From assembly GCA_022821145.1 (NCBI GenBank), contig JAJEEE010000075.1:1-41557 (forward strand): 41,557 nt of DNA. The letters run 5' to 3'. The notes under the pieces are model-generated. The model searched no databases. It saw only the letters and a list, made by a program, of their open reading frames with translations, and was not told the origin of the DNA. The DNA comes from Acidobacteriota bacterium. Its GTDB lineage: Bacteria > Acidobacteriota > Terriglobia > 20CM-2-55-15. Positions 15,269 to 23,888 of the stretch are shown in pieces (the first letter of the stretch is position 1; the number at the start of each line of letters is the position of its first letter). The position numbers and the translations under genes were made by a program.

Positions 15269-17668
15269 GTGGTCATAGACCGAATCAAGCCGGTGGCCCA
15301 GGCCGCGGCCGCTGCCGTGCTGGTGGTTCTGCTTTCCTGGCTGCCCCTCTTCTTCGAGACGGTCGAGGGCCTCGCCTACGACTTCACGCAGCGGTTGGCC
15401 GGGCGCGTCGAGCCGGAAAGCGGCGTCCTGATCGTGGCCATCGACGAGGAAAGCCTCGACCGGATCGGGGCGTGGCCCTGGCCCCGCGACATCCTCGCCG
15501 ACTTGGTTCGCAGTGTATCCGCCGGCTCACCGGCGGCGATCGGCGTGGATCTCCTGCTGGACGATCCGGCGGCGCCGGACAGCGACCGGGCCTTGGCCGA
15601 CGCGGTGGCCGGTGCGGGTGTCGCTGTCCTGGCCGCGCGCGTCGACGGCCCGGCCGGCGGCGAGGTCTGGCGCATGCCGTTGCCGATCTTCCAGGACGGC
15701 GCGCGGGGCCTGGGGCACGTGCACGCCGACCCCGGTCTGAACAACGTGATGCGCAGCATCGTCACCGCGAAACAGGCCGAAGGGACGGTTCGGTCGGCGT
15801 TCGCGGTCGAGGTGCTGAAGGCCGCTGGACGGCTCCCGGCCGGTTTCGAGCAGGACTTGGGCGGCATGGTCCGGATCGTTCCCGAAGAGGTCCGGATCCG
15901 ATTCGCCGGCGACCGCGGGACGTTCCCCGCCGTGCCGGCGTGGGAAGTCCTGGAGGGTCGCGTGGACGCGAACCGGTTCGAGGACCGGATGGTCCTGGTC
16001 GGCGTGACGGCGGAAGGGCTGGGCGACGACTGGATGACGCCGATGTCGGTTTCCGGACGGACGATGAGCGGCGTCGAGATCCACGCCAACACGCTGGATT
16101 CCCTCTATTCGGGCCGGAGCGTCGCCGAGGTTCCCGAATGGATCGTGTTCCTCGCGTTGACCGGCCTCTTCCTGGCCCTTCGATGGCTGGATGGACGCTT
16201 CGAGGGTTTCCGCTTCTACGCCGCGGCGCTCCTGACGCTGCCCGCCCTGGTGGCCGTTTCCTGGTTCCTGATGGAGCGCTCGCTGTGGTTGCCGTTCCCG
16301 ACGTTCTTCCTCGGTGTCGTCCTGGTGGTTCCCGCGCTTGCCGTCCGAAAGGTCGTGACTCTCAACCGCAGCCTCGACGAGCAGGTGGCGCGCTTGTCGG
16401 ACTGGGGCAACGAGCCCGAGGCTCCCGCGCCGTCCTCCGTGCCCCCGGAGCCGGCGCGTGACCTCGACGCCGCGCTCCAACGGCGATGGATCGAGGTCCT
16501 CGCGCGCCACGCCGAGGAGGGCGGGAAACACCGCGACCGCCGGGAGCGGCTGCTGGCGAGACGCCGCAGGGACGCGGCCTGGAAGCTGGACGCGGTGGAG
16601 TTCTCCAACGAGCAGCTCCACCGCTTCGTCGTGTTCAACGAGGCCGTGCTGGCGGGGATCGACGACGTCATCGTCGTGGGCGATCCCGCCGGCCGCGTGG
16701 TCTACCAGAACCCGGCGGCCCGAGGTCTGGCGCGTTTCTCGGACCGCCCGCCGCCGCTGTGGGACTACCTGTCGTCGCTTCTGGACGGACGGCCGCTGGT
16801 CGAGCCCGTGGTTCGCGCGATCGCCGAAGACGAAACGGGCCGGGTCGAGACCGTTCCCGATTCGACCGGGTCGCGTTGGTTCACCGTGACCCTCGGCCCG
16901 ATCGTGGGCCTGGGCGTCGTGGCCTCGCTCCACGACGTGACCGCGCAGCGCGAGTTGGACCAGGCCAAGAACGACATGGTGTCGCTGGTGTCGCACGAGC
17001 TCCGCACGCCGCTGACCTCGATCCGGGGATACGCGGACATGCTGGCGAAGTACGGGTTAGTGGACGAGCAGGGGCGGGACTTCCTCGGCTCGATCCTCGC
17101 CGAGAGCGCGCGGCTGAACGACCTGATCCAGTCCTTCCTGGACGTGGCCGCGGTCGAGTCGGGGCGCCGCCCGCTGGACGCGACGGAGTTCGAGGTCGCG
17201 CCGCTCGCGGAGGATCTCCTCACGAGCCTGGCGCCCGTCGCCGAACGCAAGCGGATCGTCCTGGAGAACGCCGTCGGGTCCGGCGCCGGCACGGTGCGCG
17301 CGGATCGGGCGCTCGTGTACCAGGCCCTTTCGAACCTGGTCTCGAACGCGATCAAGTATTCGCCCGAGGGGACGCGCGTCCGGGTCGAGCTGGAAGCCGA
17401 CGCCGGATGGGCGTGTTTCCGCGTCCGGGACCAGGGGTGCGGGATTCCGCCCGAGGACGGCCAGCGCATCTTCGAGAAGTTCTATCGCCGAGCGAACGCG
17501 GAAACCCGCGCCGAAACCGGATTCGGCCTGGGACTGCCCTTCGTGCGGGAGGTGGCCGAGCAACACGGCGGACGCGTGGACGTGGAGAGCGTCATCGGAG
17601 AGGGCTCGGTCTTTTCGTTCCGGATACCCGCGACCGGGCCGGAAGCGCGTGTGGGGACGGCGACGTGA
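15269..17668 (+). CDS. CHASE2-domain sensor histidine kinase
   Basis: A 799-residue membrane kinase starting at GTG with AGGAG 11 bases upstream. The order is: one transmembrane helix (about 8-28); extracytoplasmic CHASE2 domain, with VLIVAIDEESLDRIGAWPWPRDI near residue 53 and its end near 285; three closely spaced helices (about 290-365); a charged coiled stretch; a PAS-like region (about 460-560); HisKA with H576 in SLVSHELRTPLTSIRGYADML; and HATPase with N-box NLVSNAIKYSPEG, G1 DQGCGIPPED, F-box IFEKFYR and G2 GFGLGLPF. CHASE2 senses an unknown external signal. The stop overlaps the start of the response regulator gene by one base, so the two form a translationally coupled pair. Confidence 0.93.
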   Translation: MVIDRIKPVAQAAAAAVLVVLLSWLPLFFETVEGLAYDFTQRLAGRVEPESGVLIVAIDEESLDRIGAWPWPRDILADLVRSVSAGSPAAIGVDLLLDDPAAPDSDRALADAVAGAGVAVLAARVDGPAGGEVWRMPLPIFQDGARGLGHVHADPGLNNVMRSIVTAKQAEGTVRSAFAVEVLKAAGRLPAGFEQDLGGMVRIVPEEVRIRFAGDRGTFPAVPAWEVLEGRVDANRFEDRMVLVGVTAEGLGDDWMTPMSVSGRTMSGVEIHANTLDSLYSGRSVAEVPEWIVFLALTGLFLALRWLDGRFEGFRFYAAALLTLPALVAVSWFLMERSLWLPFPTFFLGVVLVVPALAVRKVVTLNRSLDEQVARLSDWGNEPEAPAPSSVPPEPARDLDAALQRRWIEVLARHAEEGGKHRDRRERLLARRRRDAAWKLDAVEFSNEQLHRFVVFNEAVLAGIDDVIVVGDPAGRVVYQNPAARGLARFSDRPPPLWDYLSSLLDGRPLVEPVVRAIAEDETGRVETVPDSTGSRWFTVTLGPIVGLGVVASLHDVTAQRELDQAKNDMVSLVSHELRTPLTSIRGYADMLAKYGLVDEQGRDFLGSILAESARLNDLIQSFLDVAAVESGRRPLDATEFEVAPLAEDLLTSLAPVAERKRIVLENAVGSGAGTVRADRALVYQALSNLVSNAIKYSPEGTRVRVELEADAGWACFRVRDQGCGIPPEDGQRIFEKFYRRANAETRAETGFGLGLPFVREVAEQHGGRVDVESVIGEGSVFSFRIPATGPEARVGTAT

Positions 17669-19029
17669 TGGCCGGGAAACCGCGCATCCTGGTCGTCGAC
17701 GACGATCCGTCGATCGGAAGGCTGCTGGAGTCGCTGTTCCGGTTGGAGGGATATCCGTGCCGCATCGTCGCGCGAGGCGAAGACGCCATCGACGCCCTGC
17801 GGTCGGACGCGTTCGACATCGTGATCAGCGACATCTACATGGACGGCGTCTCGGGGATGGACGTCCTGGATGCGGCCCGCGCGTGTCCGGCGGATGTCGA
17901 GGTCGTCATCATGACCGCCCACGGCTCGGTCGAGACGGCGGTCCGCGCCGTCCGCAGCGGGGCTTTCGACTACATCAGCAAGCCGTTCGAGGTCGATGAC
18001 ATCGTGGCCGTGGTCCGCCGGATCGAGGAGAAAGGCCGGTTGCTGGGGGCGGCCGCCCTCGGGCCGGAGGCCGCCGACGCGCTGCCGGATACCGCGATCG
18101 TGGGTACGAGCCGCGTCATGATCGACGTCTATAACCGGATCGCGCGAGTGGCGGCCATCGACGCGCCCGTCCTGATCTACGGCGAGACCGGGGCGGGCAA
18201 GGAGCTGGTGGCGCGCGCCATTCATCGGAACGGCCCGCGGTGCGAGGCGCCGTTCACGGTCATCAACTGCGGCGCCCTGACCGAGACCCTGCTGGAAGCC
18301 GAGCTTTTCGGTCACGAGAGAGGCGCCTTCACGGGCGCCGTCGGCTCGCGGAAGGGCCTGTTCGAGAGCACGGCGGGCGGCACCGTGTTCCTGGACGAGA
18401 TCTCCGAGACGTCGCTGTCCTTTCAGGTCAAGCTGCTCCGCGTGATCCAGGAGCGCGAAATCCGGCGCGTGGGCGGCAACGACACGATCGGCGTCGACGT
18501 CCGGACGGTGGCCGCCACCAACCGCGACCTCCGCGAACGCGTCCGGACCGGGCAGTTCCGCGACGACCTCTTCCACCGTCTGAACGTCGTCAAGATCTCC
18601 GTGCCGCCGCTCCGGGAGCGTCCAGGGGACGTCGCCGTGCTGGCCGCGTATTTTCTCAAGGTCTACGGCGAGGAATACGGGCGCGAGGCCCGCCTCCTGC
18701 CCGAGGCGATGAAGGCGATCGAGCGCCACGACTGGCCCGGAAACGTGCGGGAACTCAAGAACGCCGTCGAGCGCGCCGTCGCCTTCTCGGACGACGGCGT
18801 CATCGGCCCGGACGACCTCGACCTCGAGGACGCCGGAGGGGACCCGGTCGTCGAGACGGCCCCCGCGTCGGGGTCCCTGGAGCAGGTGGAACGGGATCAC
18901 ATCGTCCGGACCCTGCGCGCAACCGGTGGAAACATCAAGAGAGCCGCCGAGATCCTCGGCGTCGAGCGGCGGACGCTCTACAACAAGGCGAAACGTTTAA
19001 GTATTGATTTCAAGGATTTCCGGGCGTAG
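17668..19029 (+). CDS. NtrC-family sigma-54-dependent response regulator
   Basis: A 453-residue regulator with all three domains. The receiver (1-120) has acidic residues D11-D13, phosphoacceptor D55 in IVISDIYMDG, and K105. The AAA+ domain has Walker A GETGAGKE (172-179), the sigma-54 contact loop GAFTGA (219-224), Walker B GGTVFLDEI and the arginine region RDDLFHRLNV. The C terminus is a Fis-type helix-turn-helix, GNIKRAAEILGVERRTLYNK. It should be phosphorylated by the kinase just upstream and activate sigma-54 promoters. I found no convincing GG-N10-GC promoter element in the window, so its targets are probably elsewhere, or too degenerate to spot by eye. Confidence 0.95.
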   Translation: MAGKPRILVVDDDPSIGRLLESLFRLEGYPCRIVARGEDAIDALRSDAFDIVISDIYMDGVSGMDVLDAARACPADVEVVIMTAHGSVETAVRAVRSGAFDYISKPFEVDDIVAVVRRIEEKGRLLGAAALGPEAADALPDTAIVGTSRVMIDVYNRIARVAAIDAPVLIYGETGAGKELVARAIHRNGPRCEAPFTVINCGALTETLLEAELFGHERGAFTGAVGSRKGLFESTAGGTVFLDEISETSLSFQVKLLRVIQEREIRRVGGNDTIGVDVRTVAATNRDLRERVRTGQFRDDLFHRLNVVKISVPPLRERPGDVAVLAAYFLKVYGEEYGREARLLPEAMKAIERHDWPGNVRELKNAVERAVAFSDDGVIGPDDLDLEDAGGDPVVETAPASGSLEQVERDHIVRTLRATGGNIKRAAEILGVERRTLYNKAKRLSIDFKDFRA

Positions 19030-19102
19030 TCTGTTGTGGGTGGCGCGCGTGTTCCCGCGAGCGGCCCACGCGCTCCGGTCCGCACGCCGCCCGGAGGCGA
19101 TC

Positions 19103-19696
19103 ATGACCCGGTGGATATCCATTGTCGGCGCGGTGGGCGTCGGTCTTCTGGTTCAGGGTGTGGCCCGTTCCTCGGACCTGGACGCGAGCTTCGCGAACCG
19201 CCTGGATCGCGTGGTGCGGCAGCTCGACGCGGACGTGGCCGCCGATCCGGGATTCGCCGGCGTTCTGGGTATCCTGCTCGCCGGGGAATACGGTACGCCG
19301 CGGGCGGACTTCGAGTGGGGCGTCGCCGAGTCGATATCGTGGGGGCGCATGGCGGTTCTCTCGTATATCGGCGTGACCACGGGCCGTGATTTTCGGCATC
19401 TTGTGGTGGAGAACGCCCACACCGAAACCGCGGCGTATCTGACGCGAATGGAGATGAGTTCCGACCGAATGCTACTCTCCCTGGAGGCGCTCGCCGGCAC
19501 GGCCGAGCGTGAACGCAACTCGAGGATTCTCGACCGGCTGCGGTCCGCGCGCGCCGTCAACGCGCTCCCGGATCTGGGGGCCGGTTTCGGCCTGTTCCAG
19601 GAGGCGCTGGACTTTCGGAGGATCGCGCCGCCGGCGCCGATCAAGATCCACGTCGGCCCGGCTTTCCAGGATACGGCCGGTGGTGACAGGCAATGA
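19103..19696 (+). CDS. Exported protein of unknown function in the CHASE2/FecR operon
   Basis: A 197-residue protein with an N-terminal hydrophobic segment (SIVGAVGVGLLVQGVA, residues 6-21) that looks like a signal peptide. GGAGG lies 6 bases before the ATG. The rest is predicted mainly helical: LDRVVRQLDADVAADPGFAGVLGILLAGEYG, then GRMAVLSYIGVTTGRDFRHLVVENAHTE, MEMSSDRMLLSLEAL and SRILDRLRSARAVNALPD. I recognise no domain. It is 73 bp after the response regulator gene and overlaps the FecR gene by four bases (ATGA), which points to co-translation with FecR and a joint role in the cell envelope, perhaps as a partner or target of this signalling unit. Confidence 0.7.
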   Translation: MTRWISIVGAVGVGLLVQGVARSSDLDASFANRLDRVVRQLDADVAADPGFAGVLGILLAGEYGTPRADFEWGVAESISWGRMAVLSYIGVTTGRDFRHLVVENAHTETAAYLTRMEMSSDRMLLSLEALAGTAERERNSRILDRLRSARAVNALPDLGAGFGLFQEALDFRRIAPPAPIKIHVGPAFQDTAGGDRQ

Positions 19697-20508
19697 CGCG
19701 TAAACAGACTTGGCTGCTGGTGGCCCTTGGCGTACTGATCGCTCCGACGGTGATGTCCGCGCAGGGCATCCGCGTGACGTCGGCCCTCGGCCCTGTGGAA
19801 ATCGTCCCGGCGTCGGGTCCGGTCCTGGCCCGGGCGGATACGCGGGGAGCCCCGGAGTGGCCGCTGTTGCAGATCGGGGACGAGGTCCGGATCGGACCGT
19901 CCGGCCAGATGACGCTGGAGTTGGCCGACGGGTCGTACATGGTGGTGTACGAGAACACGACGTTCGTCGTCGAGCCGTACTGGGGGGCCGGCGAGCGGAA
20001 TCTCCTGCGCGTGCTGCTCGGCAAGATCCGGTTCCACGTTCAGAGGTTGGGCGGGTCTCCGAATCCGTACCGGATCCATACCCCGACAGCGCTGATCGCG
20101 GTGCGCGGCACCGACTTCGATGTGCGCGTCGACGCCCAGGCGGCCACCACCGAGGTCTGGACCCACGAAGGGCGCGTCACGGTCGAATCGCCCGGCCGGG
20201 ACGACCGTGAAGCCGTGCTCGACGCGGGTTACAAGACGTTGGTCCGCGCCGGGCAGCACCCGCTGAGGCCCGTCGTCCATGACGCCGAGTTCGGCGCCTC
20301 CAGGTCGCTCCAGGTCGTCCGCACCGACGTCGGGGGCAATCCGAAGGCCGTCGCGCGCGCCGTCCCGAGCCTCGAGTCGCTGGGCATCGACAACGACCGG
20401 CGGAACCGGATCGCCGATCCGCTGGCGAACCCCAACCTGAACGGGGCCGCGCCGCCGATTCCGCGCGCCAAGCTGAGCTATCCGAGCCCTTCCGGGAGTG
20501 GCCGCTAA
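19693..20508 (+). CDS. FecR-domain exported protein
   Basis: A 271-residue protein with signal peptide (cleavage near MSAQG, residue 24). The FecR domain covers about residues 30-160: EWPLLQIGDEVRIGPSGQMTLELADGSYMVVYENTTFVV, then LLRVLLGKIRFHVQ, and the diagnostic YRIHTPTALIAVRGTDFDVRVD near 120-142. The C terminus is rich in Pro, Asn and Arg and looks disordered. There is no transmembrane helix after the signal peptide, so this is not a classical anti-sigma FecR but the secreted form that probably binds an envelope ligand. It is the last gene of the unit led by the CHASE2 kinase. The start overlaps the preceding stop by four bases. Confidence 0.9.
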   Translation: MTRKQTWLLVALGVLIAPTVMSAQGIRVTSALGPVEIVPASGPVLARADTRGAPEWPLLQIGDEVRIGPSGQMTLELADGSYMVVYENTTFVVEPYWGAGERNLLRVLLGKIRFHVQRLGGSPNPYRIHTPTALIAVRGTDFDVRVDAQAATTEVWTHEGRVTVESPGRDDREAVLDAGYKTLVRAGQHPLRPVVHDAEFGASRSLQVVRTDVGGNPKAVARAVPSLESLGIDNDRRNRIADPLANPNLNGAAPPIPRAKLSYPSPSGSGR

Positions 20509-21439
20509 CGGGTTCGGTCCCGCCGCCGCCGCGAGCGCCGTCCCCGATCCGCGCCTCCGGCCCGGGAAACGGCTTCCGGCGCCCACCCGGCTCCGCCGGC
20601 ATCTGGACGGCTTTCTCGACGCATTTCCGCGCGAAGACCATGTCGCGATGGATCCCGTGCAGTTCGTCCACCGGTACGACGACGACGCGGATCGCGAGAT
20701 CGTGGGCTTCATCGCTTCGGCGTTCGCCTATGGCAACGTCCGCGGCGTGCTGGCCAGCGTCGAGTCCGTGCTGTCGGAGCTCGGACCGCGGCCGTCGGAG
20801 TTCGTCGTCCGCTTCGACCCCGCCGCCGGTCGCCGCACGTTCGCCGGCTTTCGTCATCGCTGGAACAACGCGCTCGACCTGACGGCGCTCGTCTGGATCC
20901 TGGGCCGGTTCGTCGAATCGTTCGGGTCGCTGGAGAACGCACTGACGCGGACCCCGGCCGAGGGGGACGATTCCCTCGCGACGCGCCTCGACGGTTTCTC
21001 GGCGACGGCGCTCGGATTCGGGCACGAACGGTTCTATTCCAGGCGGGATCTTGCCCGGAGACGGGGCGTCCGCTACTTCTTTCCCCGGACCTCGGACGGA
21101 AGCGCCTGCAAGCGCTTGAACCTGTTCCTGCGGTGGATGGTGCGTCCCGAAGACGGCGTCGACTGCGGCGTGTGGACGCGCGTCCGGCCTTCGGAGCTGA
21201 TCATTCCGCTGGACACGCACGTGGCCCGCATCGCGCGCTACATCGGTCTGACCGAGCTCTCGACGCCCGGCTGGGCCATGGCCGTGGATGTGACGCGCGC
21301 CCTCCGGACGCTGGATCCGGCCGATCCGGTGCGATACGACTTCGCGCTCTGCCACCTGGGGATCGCGCGCCATTGTCCGAGGAAACGGGACCCCGTCAAG
21401 TGCCGGGCCTGTCCGATCCGTCCCGTCTGCAGGCTATGA
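20498..21439 (+). CDS. TIGR02757 (DUF2400) family protein, HhH-type with Fe-S motif
   Basis: A 313-residue protein of the TIGR02757 family. Family marks are DPVQFVHRYDDDADREIVGFIASAFAYGNV, a central RRDLARRRGVRYFFPRTSDGSACKRLNLFLRWMVRP, and PLDTHVARIARYIGLT, resembling the helix-hairpin-helix and catalytic Asp region of endonuclease III-like glycosylases. The C terminus has a four-Cys motif (C-x8-C-x2-C-x5-C) like the 4Fe-4S loop of that superfamily. DNA repair is a reasonable family guess, but the activity is not established. The GTG at 20498 overlaps the FecR gene. The first 25 residues are low complexity and the true start may be slightly later, though before residue 40. The 3' end overlaps the convergent FAH gene by six bases. 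Confidence 0.85.
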   Translation: MAANGFGPAAAASAVPDPRLRPGKRLPAPTRLRRHLDGFLDAFPREDHVAMDPVQFVHRYDDDADREIVGFIASAFAYGNVRGVLASVESVLSELGPRPSEFVVRFDPAAGRRTFAGFRHRWNNALDLTALVWILGRFVESFGSLENALTRTPAEGDDSLATRLDGFSATALGFGHERFYSRRDLARRRGVRYFFPRTSDGSACKRLNLFLRWMVRPEDGVDCGVWTRVRPSELIIPLDTHVARIARYIGLTELSTPGWAMAVDVTRALRTLDPADPVRYDFALCHLGIARHCPRKRDPVKCRACPIRPVCRL

Positions 21440-22357
21440 CCCGCGCGCCGCGGTCGATGAATCCGCTTCCGCCGTCACGGGGTTCCGCAACGTGCCGATC
21501 CCGTCGAGTTCGATCTCGACCGCGTCGCCAGGCTTCAGGAACACCGGCGGCCGCCGCCTGAATCCCACCCCGCCCGGCGTTCCCGTGGCGATGATGTCGC
21601 CGGGCTCCAGCGTCAGCCCCTCGGAGACGAAAGCCACCAGTTCCGGAACCTTGAAGATCATGTGCCGCGTATTGGAGCTTTGCAGCGTCCGGCCGTTGAG
21701 GCGGAGACGGATATCCAGCCCGTCGCCCGCGCCCAACGCGTCCGGCGTCGCCAGGACGGGTCCGATGGGCAGCGCCGCGTCGAACGACTTGCCGCGGACC
21801 CACTGGCTGTCCTTCATCTGCAGGTCGCGCGCCGATACGTCGTTCACGATCGTGTATCCGGCGATGAAGTCTTCCGCCTCGGCGGCCGGCACGTGACGTC
21901 CCCTCCGGCCGATGACGATCCCCAGCTCCGCCTCGTAGTCGATGCGGTCGCTGAACGACGGTATGACGATCGGCTCCCCGGGCCCGACGACCGTGTTGGC
22001 CCACATGGCGAACAGGACGGGTTCGGCGGGCTCGTCCATCCCGAATTCTTCGGCGTGATCGCGATAGTTGAGTCCGATGCCGATGATCTTCTCGGGGCGC
22101 GTCACCGGCGCGCGGTAACGGACGGCGTCCCTCGGGACGCGGTTGTCCTCGATCACGCTGGACGAGAACCCCAGGACGATCGCCCGGAGCCTCCGCAACC
22201 CGCCCGGGGACCGGATCGCGTCTTCCAGACGGGGCCCCGGAGGCGGGTCGATCCGGCCTTTCTCGCCCGCGGCGGTCAGGTCGAGGATTCCCTCGGACGT
22301 TTCGACGCCGACTCGCGGGACGTCGTCCTCGGAGCGCGTAAAACTCATGAACTTCAT
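21434..22357 (-). CDS. Fumarylacetoacetate hydrolase (FAH) family enzyme
   Basis: A 307-residue cytoplasmic enzyme. Signature segments are KIIGIGLNYRDHAEEFG, DRIDYEAELGIVIGRRGRHV with the metal-binding acids, AGYTIVNDVSARDLQ, SQWVRGKSFDAALPIGP and the C-terminal GDIIATGTPGGVGFRRRPPVFLKPGDAVEIELDGIG. The group includes 2-hydroxyhepta-2,4-diene-1,7-dioate isomerase, acylpyruvase and oxaloacetate tautomerase, which cut or isomerise 2-oxo acids, often at the end of aromatic degradation. That fits a genome with Rieske oxygenases but is not proof. The start at 22357 gives the normal N terminus; earlier in-frame ATGs (22405, 22429) exist and no strong ribosome site decides. The IS110-family element lies upstream of its promoter side. 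Confidence 0.9.
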   Translation of the reverse strand: MKFMSFTRSEDDVPRVGVETSEGILDLTAAGEKGRIDPPPGPRLEDAIRSPGGLRRLRAIVLGFSSSVIEDNRVPRDAVRYRAPVTRPEKIIGIGLNYRDHAEEFGMDEPAEPVLFAMWANTVVGPGEPIVIPSFSDRIDYEAELGIVIGRRGRHVPAAEAEDFIAGYTIVNDVSARDLQMKDSQWVRGKSFDAALPIGPVLATPDALGAGDGLDIRLRLNGRTLQSSNTRHMIFKVPELVAFVSEGLTLEPGDIIATGTPGGVGFRRRPPVFLKPGDAVEIELDGIGTLRNPVTAEADSSTAARGS

Positions 22358-22490
22358 TTGCGTGTCCGTTGCCTCCGGTTCCGCAGGAAAAAGCGCCGCG
22401 CCCATTGACACGGCCCGGCCGGCTGCCATCTATTCTAGTTGAGTGGGCCGCCTGTTATCTTGAACTGACGCCTCGTATCTGGACTCCTCC

Positions 22491-22835
22491 GTCAAGGAGG
22501 CGAACCATTCCCTCAACCTATCAGAAGGTTTCTTCATGCTCCATCTCACCGGAGGCGCGCACGTCGCGGTGACGGGCCGGCTGGTACAGACTGCACTCGT
22601 ATCTTCGGCCTCGCGTGTGGGAGTCGGATGGCTCCCGGGCCATGATGATCTATCCGCGCGCGGGGAACCAAACGCTCGCGACGGCCTGTGATGGCCAGAG
22701 GCGTCATCGGCATCGCCCCGCGCCGGTCTGACCGGTTCGTCATCAGATCGAACCGTATGCGCAGCCAGCGGTGGAAACCTGTGAAGTGGACGCTAGGCGC
22801 TCTCCTTCATGCGTTCTGAGTATCGGATGCTCGGC
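22491..22835 (-). ncRNA. Structured 3' non-coding region of the IS element, candidate bridge RNA
   Basis: No convincing protein frame lies between the transposase stop and the downstream subterminal repeat. The minus strand has several short perfect stems: CGGTTCG/CGAACCG (22749-22755 with 22733-22739, 9-base loop), CCGGT-CAG-ACCGG, and GGCC-ATCACA-GGCC. IS110-family recombinases are guided by an element-encoded bridge RNA, and IS1111-type members carry it downstream of the transposase. The location fits, but loop sequences matching target and donor were not identified. Confidence 0.4.
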
Positions 22836-23885
22836 CTATGCCGTTTCGGGGGGCGCGGTCAAAGGCGGGCGGACCCGATACGCGTCGTTGCGCTTCCAGA
22901 CGGCCCAGGCGATGCGGGCGAGTCTGTTGGCGATCGCCACGGCCGCCTTGTTCGAGCCGCGGCGGTCCTGGACCTGGCGCCCCCAGTCATAGAGTCGATC
23001 GTCGCCGCGCCGGGTCGCGGCCAGCCGCAGTACGGCGCGGGCGCCATGGATGAGCAGGGTCCGCAGGTAGGTGTCCCCCTTCTTGGAGATCCGGCCCAGG
23101 TAGCGCCGCAGACCGCTGGAGTACTCCCGCGGGGTCAGGCCCAGATAGGAGGCGAAGTGCCGGCTCGAGGCGAATCGTTCGACGTCGCCCACGAAGGCCA
23201 CCAGCGCCGAGGCCGTCAACACACCCACGCCTGGAATCGAGAGCAGCCGTTCCATCACGGGGTTCTGTTGGACCAGGGCCTCGATTTGCCGTTCGACCTT
23301 CCGGATCCGGGCTTCCAGGTCACCGATCTCGTCGCACAGGTCGCTGAACACCTCCCGCGTCATCATGGGAATCTGCGTGTCGGCGTCCTGGATCAGCTCG
23401 CGGACTTCTGGAACCACGCGCTGGGCTCCCTGGGGGATGACGTAGCCCAGCTCCCGGAGCAACCCCCGCACGGCGTTGATCCGCGCGATCCGTGTGCGCA
23501 TCCAGCCGGCCCGCACCCGGTGCAGCGTCGTCATCTGTTGCTGCTCCGGCGTCTTCACCGGCACCGGGCGGATCGCCGCGTTGCGGTCGGCTTCCAGCAA
23601 CCCCTTCACGTCGCTCCGGTCCGTCTTGTTCCGTCCCACGTAGGGCCGCACCTGCAGCGGCGGCAGCAATCGCACCTCGTGTCCCTGCCTCTCCAGTTGC
23701 CGCGCCCAGTAGTGCGCCGACCCGCACGCCTCCATCACGACCCGCGCCGGCTCTTGCCGGGCCAGAAACGGCAGGAACTGACTCCGGCTCAGCCGGCGAG
23801 ACTTCTCAACGTGTCCCGGCCGCTGAGAAATCCCCACTTCAAACACGCTCTTGGCCAAATCGATCGCAATTGTCGTATTCTTCAT
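22836..23885 (-). CDS. IS110-family transposase (DEDD recombinase)
   Basis: A 349-residue recombinase. The N-terminal RuvC-like DEDD domain has D9 in IAIDLAKSVFEVG, E52 in VVMEACGSAHYW, and D89/D92 in RNKTDRSDVKGLLEAD. The C-terminal Tnp_20 domain has LLSIPGVGVLTASALVAFVGDVERFASSRHFASYLGLTPREYSSG, including the serine-bearing segment. Both halves are complete, so the enzyme is probably active. AAGGAGGGG precedes the ATG at 23885 by about 6 bases; a start at 23918 would lie across that site and is rejected. The ribosome site can pair with the upstream end repeat (see the leader stem entry). Confidence 0.95.
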   Translation of the reverse strand: MKNTTIAIDLAKSVFEVGISQRPGHVEKSRRLSRSQFLPFLARQEPARVVMEACGSAHYWARQLERQGHEVRLLPPLQVRPYVGRNKTDRSDVKGLLEADRNAAIRPVPVKTPEQQQMTTLHRVRAGWMRTRIARINAVRGLLRELGYVIPQGAQRVVPEVRELIQDADTQIPMMTREVFSDLCDEIGDLEARIRKVERQIEALVQQNPVMERLLSIPGVGVLTASALVAFVGDVERFASSRHFASYLGLTPREYSSGLRRYLGRISKKGDTYLRTLLIHGARAVLRLAATRRGDDRLYDWGRQVQDRRGSNKAAVAIANRLARIAWAVWKRNDAYRVRPPLTAPPETA

Positions 23886-23888
23886 CTC

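Noticed and set aside
15153-20508. Sigma-54 (-24/-12) promoter near the NtrC-type gene
   Set aside because: Sequences such as the GG-rich stretch near 19040 lack the GC at the right spacing; no TGGCAC-N5-TTGC match was found by eye.
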